From contig CAZDFD010000006.1 in assembly GCA_964504655.1 (NCBI GenBank), forward strand, positions 30,760-94,759: a stretch of DNA of 64,000 nt, read 5' to 3'. The position numbers and the translations under genes were made by a program. The notes beneath the pieces are model-generated. The model did no database searches. It saw only the letters and a list, made by a program, of their open reading frames with translations, and was not told the origin of the DNA. Position 1 is the stretch's first letter. Every line of letters begins with the position of its first letter. Shown here piece by piece: positions 8,905 to 17,476 of the stretch. This stretch comes from JANXAZ01 sp964504655. GTDB lineage: Bacteria; Pseudomonadota; Alphaproteobacteria; Geminicoccales; Geminicoccaceae.

Positions 8905-9599
8905 CAGCCGCGCACCTGCCCGGCCAGCAGCCGGACCGTGGCCGAGGGTCGCCGGCGCAGGTCCTCGAGGACGGCGGCACCGCCGGCCGCGTAGGCGGCG
9001 ACCGCACCCAGGAGCTCGCGCAGCTGCTGCGGCGAGGCCCGGTCGAAGCGGCAGTAGGCGCCGCCGGTGAGCCGCGCGATCTCGCGCAGCGCCCGCTCCG
9101 CCCGGGCGTCGCCGCCCTCGTGGAAGACGAACACGCGCACCCCGCGGATACCGAGCTCACCCGCGAGCCCGGCGAGCTCGTCGACCTCCTCCTCGACCGC
9201 GTCGCCGATCAGCGCGAGCGCGCGGACCGGCCGCCGCCCGGCCTCGGCGACGGCGTGCCGGAGCACCCGGCGGATCTGCGTCTGCCCGGCCCGGCAGCGC
9301 ACCCGGCTCATCAGATCGACCAGCGCGCGTGCCTCGGTCACCCAGGCGCTCGCCTTGCACTCGTCGAAGCCGCGCCAGAACACGAGCTGCACCTCGAGGC
9401 CGCCGAGCCGCGCCGCCTCGACGAACATCTGGCCCTGCACCGCGCAGGCCTGGTCCCAGGTCGCCTCGCGCGAGGCGGTGGCGTCGATCGCCACGATCAG
9501 CCGGCCGCGCCCGGCGGCAGGCGCCGGCACCCGGCCAAGCTCCTCGAGGAACGCCTCGACCGCGCCGTTGCGCCGCTCGCTCAGCCCACGTCCGCTCAT
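8904..9599 (-). CDS. Von Willebrand factor type A domain protein
   Basis: A 231 aa cytoplasmic-looking protein with no signal peptide. A VWA/MIDAS start is visible at IVAIDATASREATW (Asp-x-Thr-x-Ser metal-site pattern), followed by alternating strand/helix segments and ALALIGDAVEEEVDEL, which would hold a second MIDAS acidic residue. It is the upstream partner of the DnaJ-domain gene, with a one-base overlap. VWA proteins commonly assemble complexes, so a small VWA plus co-chaperone pair suggests a complex-assembly role. That is inference, and no specific function is recognised. Confidence 0.8.
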   Translation of the reverse strand: MSGRGLSERRNGAVEAFLEELGRVPAPAAGRGRLIVAIDATASREATWDQACAVQGQMFVEAARLGGLEVQLVFWRGFDECKASAWVTEARALVDLMSRVRCRAGQTQIRRVLRHAVAEAGRRPVRALALIGDAVEEEVDELAGLAGELGIRGVRVFVFHEGGDARAERALREIARLTGGAYCRFDRASPQQLRELLGAVAAYAAGGAAVLEDLRRRPSATVRLLAGQVRG

Positions 9600-9685
9600 G
9601 CTCGTTTATGTCGGCGCGCCGCGGCGCATGTCCAGCCTCGGCGGTACGGAGACGGGCGATGCGTCGAAGCTTCCCGCAATGATAG

Positions 9686-9715
9686 ATTAGATAGGCATAT
9701 TTGCTCGCTTTTCAG
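9686..9715 (-). promoter_or_regulatory. Putative promoter for the VWA-DnaJ pair
   Basis: In the 178 bp divergent gap 9600-9777, an AT-rich island (9680-9725) holds, on the minus strand, CTGAAA (9715-9710), 18 bp, then TCTAAT (9691-9686). The -10 box matches five of six consensus bases. A plus-strand TTGACA at 9716-9721 could serve the ABC receptor gene, but no good -10 follows it. Confidence 0.38.
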
Positions 9716-9777
9716 TTGACATCACGTGGACCCGGCCGGACTCTCGCGACCCGACGACGCGCGCGGAGAAACCGAAC

Positions 9778-11355
9778 ATGCACGCCCGCTGGCCGGTAGT
9801 CGCGACGGTGGCCCTGCTGCTCGCCGGGGGTGCCGCCCCGGCGCAGACGCTGCGCTTCTCCTTCCAGGGCGACGTCGGCACGCTCGACCCCTACGGCCTG
9901 AACGAGACCTTCACGCTCGGCTATCTGGGCAACGTCTACGAGGGGCTCACCACCCGCGGCCCCGATCTCGCGATCGAGCCCGGGCTCGCCGAGCGCTGGG
10001 AGATCCTGGCCAAGGACCGCTGGCGGTTCCATCTGCGCCAGGGGGTTCGGTTCCACGACGGCAGCCCGTTCACCGCCGACGACGTGCTGTTCTCGGCCGA
10101 GCGGGTGCGCCGGCCCACCTCCGATCTCAAGACCCGGCTCGCCACGGTCCGCGAGGTGGTCAAGGTCGACGACCACACCGTCGACTTCGTGACCGAGGTG
10201 CCCAACCCGATCCTGCACGCCGAGTGGGACACCTGGTACATCATGGACCGCGAGTGGGCGGAGGCGAACGGCGCCACCGAGCCGGTCAACATCAAGGATC
10301 CGCGCTCGAGCTTCGCCAACTTCAACACCAACGGCACGGGGCCGTTCCGGGTGGTCTCGCGCCAGGCCGATGTGCGCACCGTGGCCGTGCGTCACCCGGG
10401 CTGGTGGGGCCGGGCGCCGGGCAACCTGCAGGAAGTGGTGCTGCAGCCGATCGCCAACGACGCCACCCGGGTCGCGGCGCTGCTCTCGGGCGAGCTCGAC
10501 CTGATCCTCTCGCTGCCGATCCAGGACACCGACCGGATCGCCCGGACGCCCGGCGTCCGGGCGCTCACCGGGCCCGAACTGCGCACCATCTTCCTGGGCC
10601 TCGACCAGGCCCGGGACGAGCTCGCCTACGCCACCGTCAAGGGCCGCAATCCCTTCAAGGACCGCCGCGTGCGGCAGGCCCTCTACCAGGCGATCGACAT
10701 CGAGGCGATCGCCAAAAAGGTGATGCGCGGCCAGTCGACGCCGAGCGCCGCCATGGTGGCCCCGGGCATCCAGGGCTTTCCCGCGGAGCTGCGGCGCTGG
10801 CCCCACGATCCGGCGGCGGCGCGCCGGCTGTTGGCCGAGGCCGGCTACCCGGACGGGTTCGGCGTCACCCTCGACTGCCCCAACGACCGCTACGTCAACG
10901 ACGAGCAGATCTGCCAAGCGGTGGTCGGCATGCTCGGCCGGATCGGGATCAAGGTCGGCCTCAACGCCCAGACCAAGTCGATCTACTTCGCCAAGGTCCT
11001 GGCCGCCGGCGGCTACGACACGAGCTTCTACCTCCTGGGGTGGACGCCGGGCAGCCTCGATTCCTGGAACGCACTGCACAACCTCGTGGTCACCCGCGAC
11101 CGGAGCGGCGCCGGCGCCTTCAACCTCGGCGGCTACTCCAACCCGCGCATCGACGCCCTCGCCCGCGAGGTCCTGACCGAGACCGACCTCGCCCGCCGCT
11201 CGGCCCTGATCGGCGAGGCCTGGCGGCTGCTGCACGAGGACGTGGGCTACCTGCCGTTGCACCAGCAGGCGCTCGCCTGGGGCGTGCGCGACGGGATCGA
11301 GCTCGTGCAGCGGGCCGACAACCAGTTCCTCTGGCGCTGGGTCGTGAAGCGCTGA
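9778..11355 (+). CDS. ABC transporter substrate-binding protein, family 5 (peptide/nickel type)
   Basis: A 525 aa periplasmic receptor. The signal peptide is short (about residues 1-22, ending GGAAPAQT). Family-5 signatures follow: LDPYGLNETFTLGYLGNVYEGL, then GVRFHDGSPFTADDVLFSAERV, and the late LLAEAGYPDGFGVTLDCPND. Such receptors deliver oligopeptides, dipeptides, nickel or oligosaccharides to an inner-membrane permease. No permease or ATPase gene adjoins it, so it either works with components encoded elsewhere or is an orphan. The ligand cannot be predicted. The next gene (pqiA) starts 53 bp downstream on the same strand but is unrelated in function. Confidence 0.93.
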   Translation: MHARWPVVATVALLLAGGAAPAQTLRFSFQGDVGTLDPYGLNETFTLGYLGNVYEGLTTRGPDLAIEPGLAERWEILAKDRWRFHLRQGVRFHDGSPFTADDVLFSAERVRRPTSDLKTRLATVREVVKVDDHTVDFVTEVPNPILHAEWDTWYIMDREWAEANGATEPVNIKDPRSSFANFNTNGTGPFRVVSRQADVRTVAVRHPGWWGRAPGNLQEVVLQPIANDATRVAALLSGELDLILSLPIQDTDRIARTPGVRALTGPELRTIFLGLDQARDELAYATVKGRNPFKDRRVRQALYQAIDIEAIAKKVMRGQSTPSAAMVAPGIQGFPAELRRWPHDPAAARRLLAEAGYPDGFGVTLDCPNDRYVNDEQICQAVVGMLGRIGIKVGLNAQTKSIYFAKVLAAGGYDTSFYLLGWTPGSLDSWNALHNLVVTRDRSGAGAFNLGGYSNPRIDALAREVLTETDLARRSALIGEAWRLLHEDVGYLPLHQQALAWGVRDGIELVQRADNQFLWRWVVKR

Positions 11356-11408
11356 GCGTGGCGGCGCGGCCACTGGCAGGGATCCCGCCGACGCGGTAGT
11401 CTCGAACG

Positions 11409-12650
11409 ATGAACGCGCCCGAGCGTGGACGCTGGTTCGCGCCGTTGCTGATGTGCCACGAATGTGGCCTGGCCCAGACCGAGGGCCCGCTGGCCGGGCC
11501 CGGCCTCCTCAGCTGCGCGCGCTGCGGCGCCCTCCTGCGCCGCCACGCCCCGGGCTCGGTCGAGCGCGCGGTCCATCTCAACCTGGCGGCGCTGGTCCTG
11601 TTCGCGGTCGCCAACGCCCATCCGTTCCTGACCTTCGCCTTCGAGGGCCGCGGCCAGGTGGTGGTGCTGGCGAGCGGGGTCTTGCGCCTGTGGCAGGAAG
11701 GCATGCCGCTGTTGGCGCTGTGCGTGCTGGCCGCGAGCCTGCTCTTCCCGCTCGCCAAGATGCTCGCCACGCTCTGGGCGCTCGGGCCGCTCCTGCTCGG
11801 CCGCGAGGTGCCGGCCCAGCGGCTCGCGCTGCGCCTGGCCGACCGCCTGCGCGCCTGGGCGATGCTGGACGTGTTCCTGCTCGCGGTGATCGTGTCCTGG
11901 GTCAAGATGGCCGACCTCGCCACCCTCGAGCCGGGTGTCGGGCTCTGGGCCTTCCTCGGCACGCTCCTGCTCGCCACGGCCGCCGACGCGACCCTCGACC
12001 ACCACGACGTCTGGCAGCGCTTCGGCCGCCAGGCGACGCTCGCGACCCTGGCCGACCTGCCGGCGCGCCGGATCGCCTGCTGCCACGCCTGCGGGCAGGT
12101 GGCGGGGCTGGTCCGCGGCTCGACCCCCTGCCCGCGCTGCGGCGCGTCCCTGCACGCGCGCCGGCCGGCCGCGCTCGCCAGCTGCACCGCCTTCCTGGTC
12201 GCGGCGCTCGCCTTCTACCTCCCGGCCAACCTCCTGCCGGTGATGATCGTGACCTCGCTCGGCCGCAGCGAGCCGAGCACCATCCTGGGCGGGGTGGTGC
12301 TCCTGGTCGAGCACGGCATGATCCCGATCGCCCTCGTGGTGTTCACGGCGAGCGTGCTCGTGCCGGTCTTCAAGTTCCTGGCGCTCGGCCTGCTCGTGCT
12401 GAGCGCGGCGCGCGGCAGCGGCTGGCGGCGGCTCGAGCGGACCCGTCTCTACCGGATCGTCGAGCTGGTCGGCCGCTGGTCGATGGTCGACGTGTTCGTG
12501 GTGGCGCTCCTGGTGGCGCTGGTCGATCTGGGGGCGCTCGCCACGATCGAGGCCGGGGCCGGCATCGGCGCCTTCGCCCTCACGGTGATCCTGACCATGC
12601 TGGCCTCGGCAAGCTTCGACCCGAGGCTGATCTGGGACGCGCGGCGATGA
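11409..12650 (+). CDS. pqiA: Paraquat-inducible protein A family membrane protein
   Basis: A 413 aa inner-membrane protein with two tandem halves, each starting with a zinc-ribbon-like cysteine set (CHECG with CARCG, then CCHACG with CPRCG) followed by four hydrophobic segments. Each half carries the family element around DVF(L/V)VA. PqiA is the membrane partner of the MCE protein PqiB in phospholipid transport between inner and outer membranes. It overlaps pqiB by 4 bp (ATGA). Confidence 0.95.
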   Translation: MNAPERGRWFAPLLMCHECGLAQTEGPLAGPGLLSCARCGALLRRHAPGSVERAVHLNLAALVLFAVANAHPFLTFAFEGRGQVVVLASGVLRLWQEGMPLLALCVLAASLLFPLAKMLATLWALGPLLLGREVPAQRLALRLADRLRAWAMLDVFLLAVIVSWVKMADLATLEPGVGLWAFLGTLLLATAADATLDHHDVWQRFGRQATLATLADLPARRIACCHACGQVAGLVRGSTPCPRCGASLHARRPAALASCTAFLVAALAFYLPANLLPVMIVTSLGRSEPSTILGGVVLLVEHGMIPIALVVFTASVLVPVFKFLALGLLVLSAARGSGWRRLERTRLYRIVELVGRWSMVDVFVVALLVALVDLGALATIEAGAGIGAFALTVILTMLASASFDPRLIWDARR

Positions 12651-14338
12651 CGGGCCTGCGGTCGACCGACACCGACCTCCTCGCCGGAGAGCTGCCCGAG
12701 GCGCGGCTGGAGACGCGGCGGCGGTCCGGGGTGGCGCTCGTTTGGCTGGTGCCGGTGGTGGCGATCCTGATCGCCGCCTGGATGGTCTATGTGAGCGTGC
12801 GCGACCGCGGCACCACGATCACCGTCTCCTTCGAGAGCGCCGAGGGCCTCGAGCCGGGCAAGACCAAGGTCAAGCACAAGGACGTGGCGCTCGGCACGGT
12901 CACCGGCGTGCGGCTCGCCCCGGATCTGGCGCGGATCCTGGTCTCCATCCAGATGGACGCGGGCGCCGAGGGGCTGCTGCACGAGGGCACGGCGTTCTGG
13001 ATCGTCCGGCCGCGGATCGGCGCCGGCGGGGTGTCCGGCCTCTCGACCCTGATCTCGGGCGCCTTCATCGAGATCGACCCGGCCACGAGCGGCGCCGACC
13101 GCCGCGACTTCGTCGGGCTCGAGGAGCCGCCGCTGATCCGCTCCATGGCGCCCGGCACCCGCTTCGTGCTGCACGCCGAACGGCTCGGCGGACTGTCGCG
13201 CGGCGCGCCGATCTACCATCGCGGCGTCGAGGTCGGTCAGGTCCTGGGCTACCAGCTCGACACCGAGCAGCGGCGGATCTCGGTGCCGATCTTCGTGCAG
13301 GCGCCGCACGACCGGCTGGTGACGACCGCCACCCGGTTCTGGGACGCGAGCGGCGTGCGGGTCGGCACCGGCGCCGCCGGGATCGAGGTCCAGCTCGCCT
13401 CCCTCCAGTCGCTGCTCCTGGGCGGCATCGAGTTCGACGACGCGCCGGGCGCCGTCGGCGCCACCCGGGCACCCGCCGAGACGGACTTCCCGCTCTACGA
13501 CGACCGGGCGAGCGCGGTCCGCGCGAGCCTCACCAAGAAGCTGCCGATGCTGGTCGAGTTCGAGGGCGAGACCCGCGGCCTGCGGCCGGGTGCCGCGGTC
13601 GAGACCCGCGGTCTGCGCATCGGCACGGTGGGCGAGGTGCGCCTGGCTTGGCACGAGGGCACCAACGGCCTCGTCATCCAGGCGCTGATCGAGGTCGAGC
13701 CCGAGCGGGTGACCCCGATCGACGCCGAGACCGGCGCCGTGAGCCGCGCCCGGACCCTCGAGGAGCTGGTCGCCTCCGGCATGCGCGCCCAGCTCAGGAC
13801 GGCGAGCCTGCTCACCGGCGAGCTCTATGTCGACCTCGACTTCCACCCCGAGGCGCCGGTCGTGGCGATGCGCACGGCGCGCGGCCTGCCGGTGGTACCC
13901 TCGGTGCCGACCGAGCTCGAGACCCTGAGCGCCTCCCTCTCGGGCGTGCTCGAGAAGGTCGCGGCGCTGCCGCTCGGCCCGCTCGTCGAGGAGCTGCGCG
14001 GCACGGTCCGAGCGATCGGCGACGTGACCCGCGGCCAGAAGATGACGGCCGCGCTCGACAGCCTGGCTTCGACCCTCGACGCGTTGCAGCGGATCGCCGC
14101 CTCGGCCGAGGAGCAGACGCCCGGCCTGATGCGCAGCCTGCGCCAGGCCGCCGACCAGGCCCGCGACGGGGCCGCCGCGCTCGAGCAGCTCCTGGGCGCC
14201 GAATCGCGCACCCGCGCCGACCTCACGGGGCTCCTGCGCGAGGCCGCGGCCGCGGCCCGGGCGCTCAGGGGCTTCGCCGAGCTCCTGCAGCGCCACCCCG
14301 AGGCGCTCCTGCGCGGCCGCGCCGGAGGCGAGCGATGA
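12647..14338 (+). CDS. pqiB: PqiB-like MCE-domain lipid transport protein
   Basis: A 563 aa protein with one N-terminal membrane anchor (VALVWLVPVVAILIAAWMVY) and three MCE domains in series, each with the Gly-Leu and Gly-x-Val pattern (for example SAEGLEPGKTKVKHKDVALG, then GLSRGAPIYHRGVEVGQV). A C-terminal helical tail would form the needle that spans the periplasm. The length is close to E. coli PqiB. The ATG at 12647 is chosen because it overlaps the pqiA stop and gives the canonical N-terminus; the frame itself opens well upstream. Confidence 0.94.
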   Translation: MTGLRSTDTDLLAGELPEARLETRRRSGVALVWLVPVVAILIAAWMVYVSVRDRGTTITVSFESAEGLEPGKTKVKHKDVALGTVTGVRLAPDLARILVSIQMDAGAEGLLHEGTAFWIVRPRIGAGGVSGLSTLISGAFIEIDPATSGADRRDFVGLEEPPLIRSMAPGTRFVLHAERLGGLSRGAPIYHRGVEVGQVLGYQLDTEQRRISVPIFVQAPHDRLVTTATRFWDASGVRVGTGAAGIEVQLASLQSLLLGGIEFDDAPGAVGATRAPAETDFPLYDDRASAVRASLTKKLPMLVEFEGETRGLRPGAAVETRGLRIGTVGEVRLAWHEGTNGLVIQALIEVEPERVTPIDAETGAVSRARTLEELVASGMRAQLRTASLLTGELYVDLDFHPEAPVVAMRTARGLPVVPSVPTELETLSASLSGVLEKVAALPLGPLVEELRGTVRAIGDVTRGQKMTAALDSLASTLDALQRIAASAEEQTPGLMRSLRQAADQARDGAAALEQLLGAESRTRADLTGLLREAAAAARALRGFAELLQRHPEALLRGRAGGER

Positions 14339-15042
14339 GCGGCACCCCGCCCCGCCCCGGGCCGCCTTGGCGCCGGCTGCCCCGCCGCCGGCTGCTCGCC
14401 GCCGCCTCGGGCCTGCCTCTCCTGGCCGCCTGCGCCGGCTCGCCGCCCACCCGCCTGCACCTCCTCGCGGTCGAGCCCGAGGGGCCGCTCGAGGGGGTCC
14501 GCCGCAGCCCGCCGATCGCCCTCGGCGTCGGCCCGCTCGAGGTGGTCGACTATCTCGAGCGGCCGGAGATCGTCACCCGGCGCGGCCGCACCTCCCTCGC
14601 CCTGGCCGAGCTCGACCGCTGGGGCGAGCGCTTCGAGGTGATGTTCGGCCGGGTGCTGCGCGAGAGCCTGGCCCGGCTGCTCGCCACCGACGCCGTGGTC
14701 GAGCTGCCGACCGACCGCGACGTTCAGCCCGAGCTGCGGCTGGCCCTGCAGCTCCTGCGCTTCGAGGCCGAGGAGACCGGCGAGGTCGTGCTCGAGGCGC
14801 GTTGGCAGCTGCTCGGGCGGACCGGTGACCGGCCGCTGCGGCTCGAGCGCACGCGGGTGAGCGAACCGGTCGCGGTCGGCCCCGCCACCGACGGGATCGC
14901 CGCCGCGGGCGGGATGGAGGGCGTGGTGGCGGCGATGAGCCGGGCGCTCGGCGAGCTGGCGCGGCAACTCGCCGCGGCGGTCGCGGCCGAGGACCGGGCC
15001 CGCGCCCGGCGGCCGGCGGCGGCCCGCCCGACGGCCCGCTGA
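14335..15042 (+). CDS. pqiC: PqiC-type membrane integrity lipoprotein
   Basis: A 235 aa lipoprotein with an Arg-rich n-region, a hydrophobic stretch and a lipobox LLAACAG (Cys at about residue 33). The body resembles the ABC-type transport auxiliary lipoprotein family (PqiC/YmbA, DUF330): LHLLAVEP near the start, then LALAELDRWGERFEVMFGRVLRE. PqiC sits at the outer membrane, where it receives the PqiB needle. The start overlaps pqiB by 4 bp. The last 20 residues are Ala/Arg-rich and probably disordered. Confidence 0.9.
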   Translation: MSGTPPRPGPPWRRLPRRRLLAAASGLPLLAACAGSPPTRLHLLAVEPEGPLEGVRRSPPIALGVGPLEVVDYLERPEIVTRRGRTSLALAELDRWGERFEVMFGRVLRESLARLLATDAVVELPTDRDVQPELRLALQLLRFEAEETGEVVLEARWQLLGRTGDRPLRLERTRVSEPVAVGPATDGIAAAGGMEGVVAAMSRALGELARQLAAAVAAEDRARARRPAAARPTAR

Positions 15043-15049
15043 GGCGGCC

Positions 15050-15775
15050 TTGGCGAGCCTGCTCGTGCTCGGCTCGAAGCCGGCCCCGGCGCTGCCGCCG
15101 CGCGCCGCCTTCGATGCCGTCGCCTGCGCCAACGCCTCCGGCCACTCGGCCCGGGCGCTCGGCCTGCCCGACCCGGTCTTCACCGTCGTGACCGCGGTCC
15201 TGACCTCGGGCAAGGCCTCCGACGAGCACTCGCTGCGCCGCCTGCAGGGGCTGCGGACCGGTCGCCTCTGGCACATCCGCCGCCCCAAGGCGGACGCGGG
15301 CGGGCCGCTCGCCCGGCTCCTGGCGGCGGTCCGCATGCGGCGCATGTCGGTGGCCGAGCTGCGCCGCCGGCTGCGCGCCCTCGACTTCCGCTACGAGGAG
15401 CTCGTGAGCCGACCCGCCCGCTTCTACCACGATCTCGTCCTCGGGCTCTGCGAGGGCGATCCCGGGCTCGCCGAGACGATCGCCCGCAAGCAGCCCTCGA
15501 CGGGGCTCGTCGCGGTCGCCCTGGGCCTCGCGGACGGCCGCTTCGAGCGGGTCTTGATGGCCGGCTTCGACTTCACCTTGACCCACGCCTACGGCGACAA
15601 TCCCCTGATCGCGCGGCGCGGCAGTGCGGCGAGCGCGCACGCCCCGACCGACGTGGCGATCCTCCGCCGCCTCGCCGCGCTGCGCCCGGACCTGTGCACG
15701 AGCGAACCCCTCGTGCACGCGCGCACGGGCCTGCCGCTGCTGGCCGCCGGTGCTCCCGAGGGAGCCGCCGCGTGA
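15050..15775 (+). CDS. Unknown protein, possibly a GT29/DUF115-like Rossmann glycosyltransferase
   Basis: A 241 aa protein with a TTG start 7 bp after pqiC, preceded by GAGGCGG. It has no signal peptide or membrane segment. The N-terminus (MASLLVLGSKPAPALPPRAA, then FDAVACANASGHSARALG) has the shape of a Rossmann-like glycosyltransferase that recognises a donor nucleotide, as in sialyltransferase-like or DUF115 proteins, and a late HAPTDVAILRRL could hold a catalytic histidine. This likeness is weak. Its stop overlaps the sulfotransferase start (GTGA), so the two are translationally coupled and may modify the same glycan. Confidence 0.6.
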   Translation: MASLLVLGSKPAPALPPRAAFDAVACANASGHSARALGLPDPVFTVVTAVLTSGKASDEHSLRRLQGLRTGRLWHIRRPKADAGGPLARLLAAVRMRRMSVAELRRRLRALDFRYEELVSRPARFYHDLVLGLCEGDPGLAETIARKQPSTGLVAVALGLADGRFERVLMAGFDFTLTHAYGDNPLIARRGSAASAHAPTDVAILRRLAALRPDLCTSEPLVHARTGLPLLAAGAPEGAAA

Positions 15776-16653
15776 GGCGCCTGCTCGAGCTCTGGCGGCG
15801 CCACAAGGACGAGCGCCGGCGCACGCGCAAGCGGCTGCCCGAGCTCGAGGCCGCCGACCTCGTGCTGGTGAGCCACGCCAAGTCGGGGCGGACCTGGCTC
15901 GTGGCGCTGATCTCGCACGTCCTCCATCTGACGCGCGGCGTGCCGGTCGACGAGCTCTGGGACGGCGACCGGTTCCACCGGCTCGACCCCGGGATCCCGA
16001 AGCTCTTCACCACCCACGAGCGCAACGAGCCCGAGCCGATCCGCCGCCGCCTCCCCGAGCTCGTCCGCGACCGCCGCCTGCTGCTCCTGGTCCGCGACCC
16101 GCGCGACGTGATCGTCTCCTGGTACCACCACCACGCCCGCCGCTCGACCCCGCGCACCCGCGCCCGGCTGGGCCTGCCGCTCGACATGGAGCGGGTCGAT
16201 CTCGCCGCCTTCGCCGCCGACGCGGGCTTCGGCCTGCCGAGTGTGGTCGCGTTCCTCGAGCGCTGGGGCGCGATCGCCCGGGCCCATCCGCGCGCCCTCC
16301 TCGTCCGCTACGAGGATCTGCGCGCCCGTCCGGAGGCCGAGCTCGCGCGCGTCCTGGCCTTCCTCGGGCTGCCGGCGCCGGCCTCGGTGCTCGAACGCGC
16401 GGTCGCCTTCGCCTCGTTCGAATCGCTCAGGGAGAAGGAGGCAACGGGCTTCTTCCGCACCGAGAAGCTGCAGGCGCGCGACCCGGGCGACCCCGAGAGC
16501 TTCAAGGTGCGCCGCGGCAAGGTGGGCGGCTACCGGGACGAGCTGCCGGCCGAGGTCGTGGCCCGGCTCGACCGGCTGGTGGCCGAGCGGCTCGACCCGT
16601 GGCTCGGCTACGGTGCCGCGCCCGGCGGATCGCGTACCGCCGCGAGCATGTAG
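15772..16653 (+). CDS. Sulfotransferase-domain protein
   Basis: A 293 aa PAPS-dependent sulfotransferase. The 5'-phosphosulfate-binding loop SHAKSGRTWL and the 3'-phosphate-binding segment LLLVRDPRDVIVSWYHHH are both clear, and the late RRGKVGGYRDELP matches the family's C-terminal RxGxxGxW-like element. Acceptors in bacteria include glycans, lipids and small molecules; here the acceptor is unknown. The GTG at 15772 is chosen because it overlaps the upstream stop and begins directly before RRLLELWRRH. The 3' end overlaps convergent ubiG by 46 bp. Confidence 0.88.
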   Translation: MRRLLELWRRHKDERRRTRKRLPELEAADLVLVSHAKSGRTWLVALISHVLHLTRGVPVDELWDGDRFHRLDPGIPKLFTTHERNEPEPIRRRLPELVRDRRLLLLVRDPRDVIVSWYHHHARRSTPRTRARLGLPLDMERVDLAAFAADAGFGLPSVVAFLERWGAIARAHPRALLVRYEDLRARPEAELARVLAFLGLPAPASVLERAVAFASFESLREKEATGFFRTEKLQARDPGDPESFKVRRGKVGGYRDELPAEVVARLDRLVAERLDPWLGYGAAPGGSRTAASM

Positions 16654-17378
16654 TTGACCGACGGGTCGGGGCTCGTGACGAAGCGCTCGTAGGCCGGCTC
16701 CCAGGCCACGCCCGTCAGATCGACCGGGCGCAGCCCGGCGGCGCGCAGCCAGCGGGCCAGCTCGGAGGGCTTGAGGAAGCGGCCCCAGCGGTGCGTGCCG
16801 CGCGGCAGCCAGCCGAGCAGATACTCGGCCGCGACGATCGCCAGCACCCAGGAGGCGAGCGTGCGCGACAGCGTCGCCAGCACCACGAGCCCGCCCGGCC
16901 GGGTGGCCCGGGCGAGCGCGTCCGTGAACGCGGCCGGGTCCGGCACGTGCTCGACCACCTCGAGCGCCGCCACCAGATCGAAGCGGCGGCCCTCGGCCAC
17001 GATCGCCTCGAGCGTGCTCGCCCGGTAGTCGATCGCGAGGCCCTGTGCCCTGGCGTGGCGTTCGGCCGCCTCGATGTTGGCGGGCTCGGGGTCGATGCCG
17101 GTGACCCGCGCGCCGAGCCGGGCCAGCGGCTCGGCCAGGAGCCCGCCGCCGCAGCCGACGTCGAGCACGGCGAGGCCGTCGAGCGGCCTCCGTCCGGGCC
17201 CGGTCGGCAGGTGCGCGCGGGCCTGGCGGAGCAGCCAGTCGATCCGCACCGGGTTCATCAGATGCAGCGGGCGGAGCGGACCCGCGGGGTCCCACCAGCG
17301 CTCGGCCAGGGCCTGGAACTTGCCGAGCTCGGCGGGGTCGACGGTGGCTGGTTCGGCGCGCTGCTCGGCCTTGCCCAT
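16608..17378 (-). CDS. ubiG: Ubiquinone biosynthesis O-methyltransferase
   Basis: A 256 aa class I SAM-dependent methyltransferase that performs both O-methylations of ubiquinone synthesis. Family marks: ERWWDPAGPLRPLHLMNPVR near the N-terminus, SAM motif I LDVGCGGGLLAEPLARLG, the acidic post-I loop TGIDPEP, and VEHVPDPAAF. The membrane-associating helix before the C-terminus is also seen. The ATG at 17378 (MGKAEQRAEP) is preferred to the upstream one at 17426. It is divergent from lysC across 98 bp, an arrangement common in alphaproteobacteria. Confidence 0.95.
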   Translation of the reverse strand: MGKAEQRAEPATVDPAELGKFQALAERWWDPAGPLRPLHLMNPVRIDWLLRQARAHLPTGPGRRPLDGLAVLDVGCGGGLLAEPLARLGARVTGIDPEPANIEAAERHARAQGLAIDYRASTLEAIVAEGRRFDLVAALEVVEHVPDPAAFTDALARATRPGGLVVLATLSRTLASWVLAIVAAEYLLGWLPRGTHRWGRFLKPSELARWLRAAGLRPVDLTGVAWEPAYERFVTSPDPSVNYMLAAVRDPPGAAP

Positions 17379-17476
17379 GGGTCCGTCCGCCTGTACGAGA
17401 GCCGAAGCCTTGAGGCCTGCGTCCACGGAGGCGGCAACGACCGCACGCCCGGCGCGGCGGAGCGCGAGACGGTTCC

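Noticed and set aside
9712..11373. A 553-codon minus-strand frame opposite the ABC receptor
   Set aside because: It is antisense to a clear substrate-binding protein and shows no domain; it is a composition artefact.
12449..15718. Minus-strand frames of 615, 506 and 381 codons opposite pqiB, pqiC and the downstream genes
   Set aside because: They mirror the codon bias of the plus-strand genes and contain only low-complexity Arg/Gly/Glu sequence.
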